DNA of 64,000 nt from Marinitoga piezophila KA3 (GCF_000255135.1 NC_016751.1:310001-374000); one strand, 5' to 3'; positions 38,946-48,674 are shown, counted from the stretch's first letter. Made by a program: numbers and translations. Notes: a model not told the origin generated them from the letters alone.

Positions 38946-39560
38946 ATGAAAAGAGAAGATGTTATACAAAGAATAATCGAGGAAAAAGGTGTAACAGCTA
39001 TTCCTATATTGATTGATATGATGGAAGACAGTGATGCTGAAACATATGAACTAATAATGGATATAATAGATATAATGGGTGCTGAAGCAAAAGAATACTT
39101 ATTTAAAGAATTTTTAAAAAGATTCAATCAAAAAAATCTTGATGATGTAGTCATGTTATATTTAATAGACATCTTATCAGAATTAGAATGTAAAGAATTA
39201 GCCCCATATCTTGAAAGAATGCTCGAACTTTATTCTGATGAAAGAGCTTTTCCAATAATCATAGAAGCACTATTAAGACTAACAAAAGATGAGAAATATC
39301 TTGATATTCTTGCTACTTATTTAAACGATGAAGGCGAAATACAGGAATTGGCTGTTATGGCAATGGCTGAACTTCCTGTTAGCAAAAGCATTAACTATTT
39401 ACTCAATAAATATACTGAAAATATTTCTAAACAGCAAAAAGCATTAATTCTTGATTCTATACAAAAAATGTTGGTGAAAAATAAAGATTTATTACCTATA
39501 GTTAAAGAACATCCAGCAGGTGATGAAATATCAGAAATGCTGGAGTGGATGTTGAAATGA
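38946..39560 (+). CDS. HEAT-repeat protein
   Basis: A 204-residue all-helical protein made of HEAT-like helix pairs (AIPILIDMMEDSDAETYELI; APYLERMLELYSDERAFPII; DILATYLNDEGEIQELAVMA). It would be a binding scaffold; the partner is unknown. ATG 38946 follows GAGGTGGAATAAT, two bases after recN. It overlaps murB by four bases. Confidence 0.75.
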   Translation: MKREDVIQRIIEEKGVTAIPILIDMMEDSDAETYELIMDIIDIMGAEAKEYLFKEFLKRFNQKNLDDVVMLYLIDILSELECKELAPYLERMLELYSDERAFPIIIEALLRLTKDEKYLDILATYLNDEGEIQELAVMAMAELPVSKSINYLLNKYTENISKQQKALILDSIQKMLVKNKDLLPIVKEHPAGDEISEMLEWMLK

Positions 39561-40465
39561 ACAACCTTGAAACAATAGCAAAAGATTTATATCTTATGGG
39601 TTGTAATGTTTTAATAAACGAACCCATGTCTAAACACACAACATTTAGAATTGGGGGAAAAGTAGCATTATATGTTACTCCAAAAACAAAAAATATTTTT
39701 ATTGAGGTTTTGAATTATCTTGATAAAAATAATATAGAGTATAAAATAATAGGTGGTGGTGCTAATTTAATTGTTAGCGATAAATTTCATGATTTTGTTG
39801 TTATAAGTACTGAATATATTTCTGGATATGAAATTGAAAATGAAAAAATTATTGCTGAAAGTGGAATTCCGCTTTCAAGATTGTCTTTTATAGCATTGGA
39901 AAATAGTTTAAGCGGAATGGAATTTGCATGTGGAATTCCCGGAAGTTTAGGCGGTGCAATATTTATGAACGCCGGTGCTTATGGTGGAGAAATGAAAAAC
40001 ATAATCGAAACTGTTGAAGTTTATGATCTAAAATCAAAAAAAATACTTTTTTTAGGTAATTCAAACTGTAAGTTTGGTTATAGAACAAGTATTTTTCAGA
40101 AAAATAATCTGATTATTTTAGGGGCAACAATTGCATTAAAAAAGGGAATTCATGAAAAAATAAAACAAGAGATTTTTAATTTGTTGGAAAAGCGCTGGAG
40201 TAAACAACCTTTAGAATATCCAAGTGCAGGAAGCATATTCAAGCGACCAGAACCAACTTTTTATGTAGGCACCACAATTGAAAAACTCAATTTAAAAGGA
40301 TTTTCAATTGGAGGAGCTCAAATTTCCGAAAAACACGGAGGTTTTATTATAAATAAAGAAAATGCTACTTTTGAAGATGTTCAGCAACTTATTAATCATG
40401 TAAAAAAAATTGTTAAAGAAAAATATAATAAAGACTTAAAAGTTGAACCGGAAATCTGGGATTAA
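39557..40465 (+). CDS. murB: UDP-N-acetylenolpyruvoylglucosamine reductase
   Basis: A 302-residue FAD enzyme. Motifs: KHTTFRIGGKVALYV, GGGANLIVSD, the FAD-binding CGIPGSLGGAIFMNAGAYGGEM, GYRTSIF, and YPSAGSIFKRP with the catalytic serine. It reduces the enolpyruvyl group to give UDP-MurNAc in peptidoglycan synthesis. GGAGTGG stands eight bases ahead of the ATG at 39557 and overlaps the HEAT gene end. Confidence 0.92.
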   Translation: MNNLETIAKDLYLMGCNVLINEPMSKHTTFRIGGKVALYVTPKTKNIFIEVLNYLDKNNIEYKIIGGGANLIVSDKFHDFVVISTEYISGYEIENEKIIAESGIPLSRLSFIALENSLSGMEFACGIPGSLGGAIFMNAGAYGGEMKNIIETVEVYDLKSKKILFLGNSNCKFGYRTSIFQKNNLIILGATIALKKGIHEKIKQEIFNLLEKRWSKQPLEYPSAGSIFKRPEPTFYVGTTIEKLNLKGFSIGGAQISEKHGGFIINKENATFEDVQQLINHVKKIVKEKYNKDLKVEPEIWD

Positions 40466-40492
40466 TTTTTCAAATGCTAAAAGGAGGGTTTT

Positions 40493-41263
40493 ATGGTAAT
40501 AATACTAAGAAAAATTATACAATCTTTTATTGAATTACCGGGTTTATTTGTTGCCCTTGTAATTCTCCTTTTATTAAAATCAAAGGAACAGAAAAATTTC
40601 AAAAAGTATGTTATAATTGTCGCGGCTATAATTTACCTATTATCAATTCCATATAGTGCAAGATATATTACTCGCCCTTTGGAAGATTTATATCCACCAA
40701 TTAACTATGAAAAAATAGATAAAAATATTCCTTCTATAATAGTGATTCTCGGTGGAGGTTCTATTCAAAACATTCCTGGTGAAGAAATAGGAGAATTATC
40801 TGATCAGGCTTTCAAAAGGGTTTTTAAGGGATATGAATTATATAAAAATACAAAATTTCCTATAGTCATTAGCGGTGGAAGTTTACCAGAAACTGATTAT
40901 ATACCAGAAGCATTAGTAATGAGGGAATATCTTGTAAGATTTGGGGTTTCACCATCAGACATATTTATGGAACCTGATTCGATGACAACAAAAGAAAATG
41001 CTATTTTTGTAAAAAACTTAATTGATAATATGAAATTAGAAAAGGTATATCTTGTTACATCGGCTATTCATTTACCACGTTCATATAAAATTTTTAAAAC
41101 ATATATAAAAGATGTTGAAATTATTCCTGTTCCTTCAAACTATTTAGTTACCAGAGGAAAAGTTACATGGATAGATTTTAAACCTGATATATCTGCATTA
41201 TATGCTAATGCGCTCGCATTTCATGAATATCTTGGTTTAATTTTCTTTTCAATAACAAAATAA
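40493..41263 (+). CDS. YdcF/ElyC-like DUF218 membrane protein
   Basis: A 256-residue protein with two N-terminal membrane segments (residues about 10-30 and 37-55) and a DUF218 domain: IVILGGGS, FPIVISGGSLPE, MTTKENAIFVKNLI and LVTSAIHLPRSYKIFKTY. The family is linked to envelope metabolism, though its chemistry is not established. AAGGAGGG precedes the ATG. Confidence 0.8.
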   Translation: MVIILRKIIQSFIELPGLFVALVILLLLKSKEQKNFKKYVIIVAAIIYLLSIPYSARYITRPLEDLYPPINYEKIDKNIPSIIVILGGGSIQNIPGEEIGELSDQAFKRVFKGYELYKNTKFPIVISGGSLPETDYIPEALVMREYLVRFGVSPSDIFMEPDSMTTKENAIFVKNLIDNMKLEKVYLVTSAIHLPRSYKIFKTYIKDVEIIPVPSNYLVTRGKVTWIDFKPDISALYANALAFHEYLGLIFFSITK

Positions 41264-41280
41264 AAATGGGGTGATTGTAT

Positions 41281-42402
41281 ATGAAATGTCACGGTTGCGG
41301 AGTTGAAATACAAACTGTTGACCCTCAAAAGCCTGGTTTTTTACCTGAACATGTTTTTGAGAAATTCCTTTCAAATGAAGAAGAAGCATTATGCCAGAGA
41401 TGTTTTAAATTAAAACATTATGGCGAATTAATGCCTATGAAAATCGATATTAATTTCCTTTCTGAATTAAAAAAGATTATCAAGAATTTCGATACCGTTC
41501 TATGGGTTATTGATATAATTGATTTTGAAGGTACCTATGACAAGCAAATACTTGAATTAGTAAAAGATAAAAATGTATTCTTAATCATCAACAAAGTTGA
41601 TCTACTTCCCAAAAGCGTTGCTTTTGCTGAATTAAAGGATTGGGTATTAGAAAGAGTAAAAAATGACTTAAATATTAAAAAAGATAATATTCGTTTAATA
41701 AGTGCGAAAAAGAATTTTGGTATAAATAGATTGATGAAGATTTTAAAAGGGCAAAATATTAATAAGGCTATTGTTGTTGGCACAACAAATGTTGGGAAAT
41801 CATCTTTACTTAATACAATAACAAATGTAAAAATAACAACAAGTTCATTTCCAGGAACAACTTTAGGAGTTGTAAGGAGAAAAATTCCTGATTATGGTAT
41901 TGAATTATATGATACACCTGGAATTGAAACAAATAATAGATTTACAGATTTTTTTGACATATACACTCAGGTTGAAATGATTCCTAAAAGAACTATTAGC
42001 AGAAAAACATTTAAACCCGACGTTGGAAAAGTTATATTTATCAGTTCACTATTTAGATTTAAGATATTATCACCTGCTCATGATGATTTAAAACCAATAT
42101 TCTTAATATTTGCACCTGAAAATATTTCTTTCCATCAAACCAAAGAAGAACGCGTGGAAGATTTATTGCAAAATAGAATAGGCGAAGTTTTATATCCGCC
42201 ATATGAGAAAAATTATCCTTTAGATATTGAATATGAAAAGGAAATAGTGATGATTGAAGAAAACGAAGAGTTGGCATTGCCGGGCCTTGGGTGGATATCT
42301 GTAAGAAGAGGTCCTTTGAATATTGAAGTAGTAAAACCTAAAAATATAGAAATGGTAATAAGAAAACCTTTAATTTCTCCTAAAAAAGGAAATATTATTT
42401 AA
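41281..42402 (+). CDS. yqeH: YqeH-like circularly permuted GTPase
   Basis: A 373-residue protein. An N-terminal zinc finger (CHGCG, CQRC) is followed by GTPase motifs in permuted order: NKVD (G4), SAK (G5), then GTTNVGKSSLLN (G1), SFPGTT (G2) and DTPG (G3). Family members act in 30S ribosome assembly. ATG 41281 is chosen because GGGGTGA stands six bases upstream. Confidence 0.88.
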   Translation: MKCHGCGVEIQTVDPQKPGFLPEHVFEKFLSNEEEALCQRCFKLKHYGELMPMKIDINFLSELKKIIKNFDTVLWVIDIIDFEGTYDKQILELVKDKNVFLIINKVDLLPKSVAFAELKDWVLERVKNDLNIKKDNIRLISAKKNFGINRLMKILKGQNINKAIVVGTTNVGKSSLLNTITNVKITTSSFPGTTLGVVRRKIPDYGIELYDTPGIETNNRFTDFFDIYTQVEMIPKRTISRKTFKPDVGKVIFISSLFRFKILSPAHDDLKPIFLIFAPENISFHQTKEERVEDLLQNRIGEVLYPPYEKNYPLDIEYEKEIVMIEENEELALPGLGWISVRRGPLNIEVVKPKNIEMVIRKPLISPKKGNII

Positions 42403-42420
42403 ATACGGAGGTGTATTATA

Positions 42421-43008
42421 ATGAAAGTAAAGGAACCAGGTATTGTTGTTGGCGTTTCAAACAGACATGTTCATCTTTCAAAAGAAGATTTAGAAATTTT
42501 ATTCGGTGAAGGATATGAATTACATCCAATTAAAGATTTAAAACAGCCAGGTCAGTATGCAGCTGAAGAAGTTGTTACTCTTGAAGGCCCTAAAGGAAAA
42601 ATAGAAAGAGTAAGAGTTTTAGGTCCTGTTAGAAAAGAAACACAGGTTGAAATTTCACAAACAGATGCTTTCAAATTAGGAGTAACAGCACCTGTTAGAG
42701 ATTCAGGAGACTTAGATGGAACACCTGGAATTAAATTAATAGGACCAAAAGGTTCAGTTGAAATTAAAAAAGGTTTAATTCTTGCAAAAAGACATATTCA
42801 CATGTTACCAGAAGATGCAGAAAAATATGGCGTTAAAGATAAAGACCTTGTATATGTAATTGTTGATAAAGGTGATAGAAAACTTATTTTTGGTGACGTT
42901 TTAGTAAGGGTAAGTCCAAAATATGCTTTAGAATTTCATGTTGATACAGATGAAGCAAATGCTGCTTTATTAAAAACAGGAGATGAAGTTAAAATAGTTG
43001 AATTATAA
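42421..43008 (+). CDS. pduL: PduL-type phosphate acyltransferase
   Basis: A 195-residue protein with the duplicated PduL beta-barrel: VGVSNRHVHLSKEDLE in the first half and LILAKRHIHMLPEDAEKYGV in the second, whose histidines bind the active-site zinc. It exchanges phosphate and CoA on acetate or propionate. In Thermotogae without a Pta-type enzyme it can serve as phosphotransacetylase for ATP production. No microcompartment genes are nearby. CGGAGGTG precedes the ATG. Confidence 0.9.
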   Translation: MKVKEPGIVVGVSNRHVHLSKEDLEILFGEGYELHPIKDLKQPGQYAAEEVVTLEGPKGKIERVRVLGPVRKETQVEISQTDAFKLGVTAPVRDSGDLDGTPGIKLIGPKGSVEIKKGLILAKRHIHMLPEDAEKYGVKDKDLVYVIVDKGDRKLIFGDVLVRVSPKYALEFHVDTDEANAALLKTGDEVKIVEL

Positions 43009-43009
43009 G

Positions 43010-43034
43010 AAGCCGGGTAAAACCGGCTTTTCTT
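43010..43034 (+). terminator. Terminator after pduL
   Basis: AAGCCGG (43010-43016) and CCGGCTT (43023-43029) with a six-base loop, then TTTTC-type T-rich sequence. Confidence 0.85.
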
Positions 43035-43066
43035 TATTTTTATAGATTATTTTTTTAGAAAAACTC

Positions 43067-43095
43067 TTGACTATTTTATAAGTTTATAGTATAAT
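43067..43095 (+). promoter_or_regulatory. Promoter of tRNA-Thr
   Basis: TTGACT (43067-43072), a 17-bp spacer and TATAAT (43090-43095), 12 bases before the tRNA 5' end. Confidence 0.88.
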
Positions 43096-43106
43096 AGACT
43101 GGGTTT

Positions 43107-43184
43107 GCAGGTGTAGCTTCAACAGGTTAGAGCGCTGCCTTGGTAAGGCAGAGGTTGTGGGTTCGAGTCCCATCACCTGCTCCA
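43107..43184 (+). tRNA. tRNA-Thr (anticodon GGT)
   Basis: Acceptor GCAGGTG/CACCTGC, anticodon stem CTGCC/GGCAG with loop TTGGTAA (anticodon GGT), T arm GTGGG/CCCAT with TTCGAGT, and an encoded CCA. Confidence 0.93.
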
Positions 43185-43191
43185 TAGTAAC

Positions 43192-43214
43192 ACCCCGATT
43201 AATTCGGGGTTTTT
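43192..43214 (+). terminator. Terminator after tRNA-Thr
   Basis: ACCCCGA (43192-43198) and TCGGGGT (43204-43210) with loop TTAAT, then a T-run. Confidence 0.85.
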
Positions 43215-43249
43215 ATTTTATATTTTTATTTTTCTCTGGAGGAACATTT

Positions 43250-43996
43250 ATGAAATCATGGGAATATTACAACAAAATAGCAAAAGAATATGATGAAATG
43301 TATGAGGATTCATACTGGCAAATGCATAATGCTGTTTCTGAAAAAATTATTTTTAATAATATAGATATTTCTAATGGAAAATTGCTCGACATTGGAGCAG
43401 GAACTGGTTTTTGGAGTAAAATTTTCCTTGATAACGGTTTCGATGTTTATGCCTTAGAACCTGCTGAAAATATGGTTAATATGCTTAAAGAAAGATTTAA
43501 AAAAACAAATTTAAAAGTTTTTAAAGGAATTGGAGAAAATTTACCTTTTGAAAATTCCTCATTTGATATTATAATTGCTATGGGAGATGTATTAAGCTAT
43601 TCTGAAGATATAAACTTATTTATCTCAGAAGTATACCGTGTTTTAAAAAAAGACGGTATCTTTATTGGAACTGTCGATAATTTAAATAAATTTATCCTCG
43701 ATGCTTTTTTTTCAAAAGAATTTGGTATAATAAAATCAATGGAGAAATTCAAAACTGCGAAGGTGGGGGTTTCAAATATAATGTCATTTAAATCTAACCT
43801 TTTTACTTATGATTCCTTATATAATCTTTTACACAAAAAATTTAAAAAAGTTGATATTTTCTCAATAATGCCATTTACCTGGGAATTTAATGAAGATTTC
43901 TCAAAATATTGGGCTGACGTATTAGAATTAGAATTGCATTTTTCAAAAAGTTTTTATGATACTGCTGAACACCTTTTATATATGGTTGTGAAATAA
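43250..43996 (+). CDS. Class I SAM-dependent methyltransferase
   Basis: A 248-residue protein. Motif I is LLDIGAGTGFWSKIF (residues about 46-60), followed by DVYALEP, ENLPFENSSFDIIIAMGDVL and YRVLKKDGIFIG. The substrate is not evident; the pattern is close to small-molecule (ubiquinone/menaquinone-type) methyltransferases. ATG 43250 follows TGGAGGAAC. An upstream frame reaching into the tRNA is rejected. The sigma factor gene follows after one base. Confidence 0.85.
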   Translation: MKSWEYYNKIAKEYDEMYEDSYWQMHNAVSEKIIFNNIDISNGKLLDIGAGTGFWSKIFLDNGFDVYALEPAENMVNMLKERFKKTNLKVFKGIGENLPFENSSFDIIIAMGDVLSYSEDINLFISEVYRVLKKDGIFIGTVDNLNKFILDAFFSKEFGIIKSMEKFKTAKVGVSNIMSFKSNLFTYDSLYNLLHKKFKKVDIFSIMPFTWEFNEDFSKYWADVLELELHFSKSFYDTAEHLLYMVVK

Positions 43997-43997
43997 T

Positions 43998-44627
43998 ATG
44001 AGTAAATATAAATTACGTACCTTAAGAGAAAAAGCACTTGTTAAATTAGCACAAGCTGGAGATAATGAAGCATTAAATATGATCATTGCTAAATTCGAGC
44101 CAATGATCATATCTATTGCTTCTAAATATTTTGGTGCCTGGGCAGAATTTCAAGATTTAATGCAAATTGGTTATGTTGGATTAATTCAGGCTGTCTATTC
44201 ATATAATGAAGAAAAAACCACCAAATTCTCTACATTTGCTTATCTTAATATTTCTTCTGAAATAAAATCTTTTATTACATATCTCAACAGAGAAAAAAAT
44301 AAAGTTCTTTCTGATGCTGTAAGTATTGAATCAATGTTTGAAAACTATTCTGAAGATTCCGATTATTACTTTGAAGTACCTTCAGAAGTTGATCTTCATC
44401 AATCGGCTATATATAATTATATTTTTGAAAGAACTATAGATCAAATGAAAGACCTGGAAAAAGATATTGTAAAAATGTGGTTGGAAAATAATTCATACGA
44501 TGAAATTTCACAAAATATTGGCGTTCCAAAGAAAAAGGTTGATAATACCATTCAAAAATTCAAAAAAATAGCAAATAGAGTAATGAAATATGTAAATAAT
44601 ACCATATCCAATGGAGGGACATTATGA
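43998..44627 (+). CDS. Alternative sigma factor, sigma-70 family (SigH-like)
   Basis: A 209-residue protein with region 2 (FEPMIISIASKYFGAWAEFQDLMQIGYVGLIQAV, then FSTFAYLNISSEIKSF) and region 4 (MKDLEKDIVKMWLENNSYDEISQNIGVPKKKVDN). Region 3 is short and region 1 is absent, which suits a stationary-phase/SigH-like factor. ATGA overlap with the next gene suggests the membrane protein is its partner, although that protein has no anti-sigma motif I recognise. Confidence 0.85.
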   Translation: MSKYKLRTLREKALVKLAQAGDNEALNMIIAKFEPMIISIASKYFGAWAEFQDLMQIGYVGLIQAVYSYNEEKTTKFSTFAYLNISSEIKSFITYLNREKNKVLSDAVSIESMFENYSEDSDYYFEVPSEVDLHQSAIYNYIFERTIDQMKDLEKDIVKMWLENNSYDEISQNIGVPKKKVDNTIQKFKKIANRVMKYVNNTISNGGTL

Positions 44628-45247
44628 AGTTCACACGCATTCTTTTATACATAGCAATATTGCTTTCAATAATATCTATTACATTATCAATTTCTAATGA
44701 ATTTAGATATGCTAAATTCAAAAATTATATGGAAAGTATGTTCAATAGACAAAATGCCAAGGTAACTGACTCACTTTCACAAATGAATTTGAAACTATCA
44801 GAATTAGAAAAATATTTTGCTCCTAATGGCGTTGTTGAAAAATTTATAAACTATAAAACAAACCTTGAAAAACATCTAAGCGACCTTGAAAAACTTCTAA
44901 CTCTAGCTCAGGAAGATCAGAATGTAGGATACTTTCAAATATATATTACCGGCTCAAGAGAAGTCTGGATAGGAATTAAAAATAAAAATAGCAAATATAT
45001 ATTTCAGGGAATGCTAAAACCAGGATTAAATCCTTATAAATTTTATTTTTTTAAAGATCCGTCTGTAAAAACCTCATATACAATTGATATACCTTATGAC
45101 GCCAAAATACAAACAGCAAATCCAGATAATGTTTACTTTTTAATTCAAGAACCTGGCCAACGCAGATTAAAAAAAATGCCTTCTTCAAAGCTTGATAATA
45201 TTTCAGAGGACCTAAACCTTTATATTCCAACAATAAGAGGTAAATAA
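44624..45247 (+). CDS. Membrane-anchored coiled-coil protein downstream of the sigma factor
   Basis: A 207-residue protein with one N-terminal membrane segment (residues about 5-24), a coiled coil (about 35-100), and a C-terminal beta-rich domain (FQIYITGSREVWIGIKNKN; SYTIDIPYDAKIQTANPDNVYF), predicted to lie outside the cytoplasm. It overlaps the sigma gene by four bases. No family recognised. Confidence 0.6.
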   Translation: MKFTRILLYIAILLSIISITLSISNEFRYAKFKNYMESMFNRQNAKVTDSLSQMNLKLSELEKYFAPNGVVEKFINYKTNLEKHLSDLEKLLTLAQEDQNVGYFQIYITGSREVWIGIKNKNSKYIFQGMLKPGLNPYKFYFFKDPSVKTSYTIDIPYDAKIQTANPDNVYFLIQEPGQRRLKKMPSSKLDNISEDLNLYIPTIRGK

Positions 45248-45250
45248 AAT

Positions 45251-45279
45251 TTGATATTTCACAAAAAATCTGGTATAAT
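45251..45279 (+). promoter_or_regulatory. Promoter of leuS-rex
   Basis: TTGATA (45251-45256), a 17-bp spacer and TATAAT (45274-45279). The spacer holds TTTCACAA (45257-45264), which resembles half of a Rex operator. Confidence 0.8.
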
Positions 45280-45319
45280 AAATGAGAAAGTTATCACTTG
45301 GGTAATAGGAGGGAAGATC

Positions 45320-47800
45320 ATGGAATTCGATCATATTCAAATAGAGAAAAAATGGCAAAAAAAATGGTCCGATAAAAATGTTTTTAAAACGGAACAAAGG
45401 AATGAAAAAGAAAAATATTATGTACTCACAATGTTCCCTTATCCTTCAGGAACTATTCATGTTGGACACGTTAAAAATTATGTTATAGGTGATGTTGTTG
45501 CAAGATATAAAAAAATGCAGGGATACAATGTTTTGCATCCTTTTGGTTATGATGCATTTGGATTACCTGCAGAAAATGCAGCAATAAAACGTAACGTAAA
45601 TCCTGGAGAATGGACATTTAAAAATATTGAAACGATTAGAGAACAGATTAAAAAAATCGGTATAAGTTATGATTGGGATAGAGAAATTGCTACATGTACA
45701 GAAGATTATTATAAATGGACACAATGGATATTCTTAAAATTATACGAAAAAGGACTTGCATACAAAAAACATGCAGCTGTAAACTGGTGTCCAAGCTGTA
45801 AAACTGTTCTTGCAAATGAACAGGTAGTTAATGGGAAATGTGAAAGATGTGGAACAGATATTGAAATGAAAAAACTTGAACAATGGTATTTCAAAATAAC
45901 AGATTACTCTGAAAGATTGTTAAATGATCTTGAAAAACTTGAAGGATGGCCTGAAAATGTAAAAGTAATGCAGAAAAACTGGATAGGAAAAAGTGTTGGT
46001 GCTGAAGTTAACTTTAAAATCGACGGAACAGATAAAGAATTAAAAGTATTTACAACAAGACCTGATACATTATGGGGCGTTACATTTATGGCATTAGCTC
46101 CAGAATCACCACTCGTTGAAGAATTAACAACCCCTGAACAAAAAGAAGAAGTAGAATCATTCTTAAATAGAGTAAATAAAGAAGATAAATTTAAGAGAAT
46201 TGCGCAGGGAGCTAAAAAAGATGGTGCATTTACTGGAAGTTATGCTGTTAATCCTGTAAATGGAGAAAAAATCCCTATATACGTTGCTAATTACATTTTA
46301 TTTGAATATGGAACTGGTGCTATTATGGCTGTCCCAGCTCATGACCAGAGGGACTTTGAATTCGCTAAAGAATTCAATCTTCCAATTAGAGTTGTTATTA
46401 CTCCAAAAGATAAAGAATTAAAAGCAGAAGATTTAGAAGAAGCTTTCACAGAAGATGGAATAATGATTAATTCCGACAAATTCAATGGAATGAAAAACAG
46501 AGAAGCTCTTACAAAAATTGTAGAGTGGCTTGAAGAAAATGGTTATGGTAAAAAAAGTATTCAATACAAATTAAGAGACTGGTTAATTTCAAGACAGAGA
46601 TACTGGGGAGCACCTATACCTGTAGTGTATTGTGAAAAATGTGGAACAGTTCCTGTTCCTGAAAAGGATTTACCTGTAAAATTACCTACAGATGTAAAAT
46701 TCGAACCTACTGGAAAAAGTCCATTGGCAACAAACGAAGATTTTATAAATACAACATGTCCAAAGTGTGGAGGTCCCGCACGAAGAGAAGTTGATACAAT
46801 GGATACATTTGTTGACAGTAGCTGGTATTATTTGAGATATATTAATCCAAAAATGGAGGACAAACCATTCGATTCAGATGACGTAAATTACTGGCTTCCC
46901 GTAGATCAATATATTGGTGGTGTAGAACACGCTATATTGCATTTGCTTTACTCAAGATTTATAACAAAGGTTCTTCATGATCTTGGTTATGTTAATTTTG
47001 AAGAACCATTCTCAAATCTCTTTACTCAGGGTATGATTTACAAAGACGGAGCAAAAATGTCAAAATCTAAGGGAAATGTAGTTTCACCAGATGAAATGAT
47101 AGAAAAATACGGTGCTGATACCTTGAGATTATACATGTTATTTATGGGTCCTCCTGAAAAAGATGCTGAATGGAATGATGCAGGATTAGAAGGTGTTGCA
47201 AGATTCATGAATAAAGTGTGGAATTCAATGACAAAGATCATTGAATTCTCAAAAGATGGCAATATTAATAATATCAACTTAACAACAAAAGAAGAGAAGA
47301 ATTTAAGAAGAAAATTACATCAAATGATTAAAAAGATAACAAATGATATTGAAAAGAACTTCCAATTCAACACAGCAATTAGTGGTATGATGGAGCTTAT
47401 TAACGAATTAAATGCCTATCTAAATTCTGTTCCACAAGAAAAATGGAATAAAGATTTACTTAAAGAATTATCTGAAGATTTTGTTATACTTATTTCACCA
47501 TTTGCGCCACATCTTGCTGAAGAATTGTGGGAAATGATGGGACATGAAGATTTCGTGCTAAATGCACAGTGGCCTACAGTTGATGAAGAAGCTCTAAAAG
47601 TTGATGAAATTGAAATTGTTATCCAGATTAATGGAAAAGTTAGAGATAAAATGATTGTTGATGCATCTGCAAGCGAAGATGAAATAAAAGAAAAAGCATT
47701 TGAATTAGATAAAATTAAAAAATATGTAGAAAATGCAGAAATTAAAAAGGTTATCCTTGTAAAAGGAAAATTATTAAATATCGTTGTGAAAAATAAATAA
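45320..47800 (+). CDS. leuS: Leucyl-tRNA synthetase
   Basis: An 826-residue class I synthetase. It has FPYPSGTIHVGHVKNYVIGD (HIGH-type motif, near residue 40), WCPSC and CERCG zinc-type motifs, the editing domain (TTRPDTLWGVTFMALAPE; EYGTGAIMAVPAHDQRDFEFA), and GAKMSKSKGN (KMSKS, near residue 577). ATG 45320 follows AGGAGGGAAGATC; the frame extends upstream through the promoter region, which is not coding. It is followed by rex after 23 bases. Confidence 0.96.
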   Translation: MEFDHIQIEKKWQKKWSDKNVFKTEQRNEKEKYYVLTMFPYPSGTIHVGHVKNYVIGDVVARYKKMQGYNVLHPFGYDAFGLPAENAAIKRNVNPGEWTFKNIETIREQIKKIGISYDWDREIATCTEDYYKWTQWIFLKLYEKGLAYKKHAAVNWCPSCKTVLANEQVVNGKCERCGTDIEMKKLEQWYFKITDYSERLLNDLEKLEGWPENVKVMQKNWIGKSVGAEVNFKIDGTDKELKVFTTRPDTLWGVTFMALAPESPLVEELTTPEQKEEVESFLNRVNKEDKFKRIAQGAKKDGAFTGSYAVNPVNGEKIPIYVANYILFEYGTGAIMAVPAHDQRDFEFAKEFNLPIRVVITPKDKELKAEDLEEAFTEDGIMINSDKFNGMKNREALTKIVEWLEENGYGKKSIQYKLRDWLISRQRYWGAPIPVVYCEKCGTVPVPEKDLPVKLPTDVKFEPTGKSPLATNEDFINTTCPKCGGPARREVDTMDTFVDSSWYYLRYINPKMEDKPFDSDDVNYWLPVDQYIGGVEHAILHLLYSRFITKVLHDLGYVNFEEPFSNLFTQGMIYKDGAKMSKSKGNVVSPDEMIEKYGADTLRLYMLFMGPPEKDAEWNDAGLEGVARFMNKVWNSMTKIIEFSKDGNINNINLTTKEEKNLRRKLHQMIKKITNDIEKNFQFNTAISGMMELINELNAYLNSVPQEKWNKDLLKELSEDFVILISPFAPHLAEELWEMMGHEDFVLNAQWPTVDEEALKVDEIEIVIQINGKVRDKMIVDASASEDEIKEKAFELDKIKKYVENAEIKKVILVKGKLLNIVVKNK

Positions 47801-47823
47801 ATTTTTATAGGCAGGGGGTAATT

Positions 47824-48507
47824 ATGAAAAATCCAAAAATACCTAAACCAACAATTAAAAGATTGGCAATATATTATAGATGCCTCGAAAACAAGGAAAG
47901 TGCTGGAATAAAAAAAACATCATCTAAAGACCTTGCAGAATCACTTGGAATAAAAGCAAGTCAAATAAGAAAAGACTTATCTTATTTTGGAGAATTTGGA
48001 AAACGCGGTGTAGGATACGATATTCCAAAACTAATGAAGTCAATTAAAAATATTCTTGGTTTACACAGAAGATGGAATGTAGCTATCATTGGTGTAGGTA
48101 ATCTTGGTTCAGCTATTGCAAATTATACCGGTTTGGAACAAAATGGTTTCTTTATAAAAGCTGCTTTTGATAAAGATAAGAAAAAAATCGGAACTCAAAT
48201 CGCCGCAGGAGTTCTTGTGTATGATATCAAAGAGTTAAAAAAAGTTTGTTCTGAAAAAAATATAGAAATCGCTATATTATCAGTTCCTGGTAAAACTGCA
48301 CAAAAGGTTGCTGATCAGTTAGTTGAAACAGGAATAAAGGGAATTTTGAATTTTACACCTATAGCTTTACAATTGCCGGAAAATATTGCTGTTGAAAATG
48401 TTGATTTCACAGTTTCATTAAAGGCATTAACTTATGAAATTGTTTCTCAATATAAAGAAATATACGAAGTTGTCGAAGAAAACAATAATAATACTGAAGA
48501 ACAATAA
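47824..48507 (+). CDS. rex: Redox-sensing transcriptional repressor Rex
   Basis: A 227-residue protein. The N-terminal winged helix (SSKDLAESLGIKASQIRKDLSYFGEFG, then KRGVGYD) is followed by a Rossmann fold binding NADH (AIIGVGNLGSAIANY). Rex leaves its operators when the NADH/NAD ratio rises and controls fermentation and hydrogen metabolism. GCAGGGGGTAATT precedes the ATG. It is probably co-transcribed with leuS. Confidence 0.95.
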   Translation: MKNPKIPKPTIKRLAIYYRCLENKESAGIKKTSSKDLAESLGIKASQIRKDLSYFGEFGKRGVGYDIPKLMKSIKNILGLHRRWNVAIIGVGNLGSAIANYTGLEQNGFFIKAAFDKDKKKIGTQIAAGVLVYDIKELKKVCSEKNIEIAILSVPGKTAQKVADQLVETGIKGILNFTPIALQLPENIAVENVDFTVSLKALTYEIVSQYKEIYEVVEENNNNTEEQ

Positions 48508-48529
48508 AGTCATTCAAAAATAAAATTGT

Positions 48530-48618
<89 letters not shown>

Positions 48619-48619
48619 A

Positions 48620-48642
48620 AACCGGCTAAATGCCGGTTTTTT
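48620..48642 (+). terminator. Terminator after tRNA-Leu
   Basis: AACCGGC (48620-48626) and GCCGGTT (48632-48638) with loop TAAAT, then a T-run. Confidence 0.85.
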
Positions 48643-48674
48643 CTATTAATTATTTTTTATACTGAGGTGAATTT

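Noticed and set aside
43157-43249. Upstream extension of the methyltransferase gene into the tRNA-Thr
   Set aside because: The frame crosses the tRNA 3' end and a terminator. ATG 43250 has a strong ribosome site.
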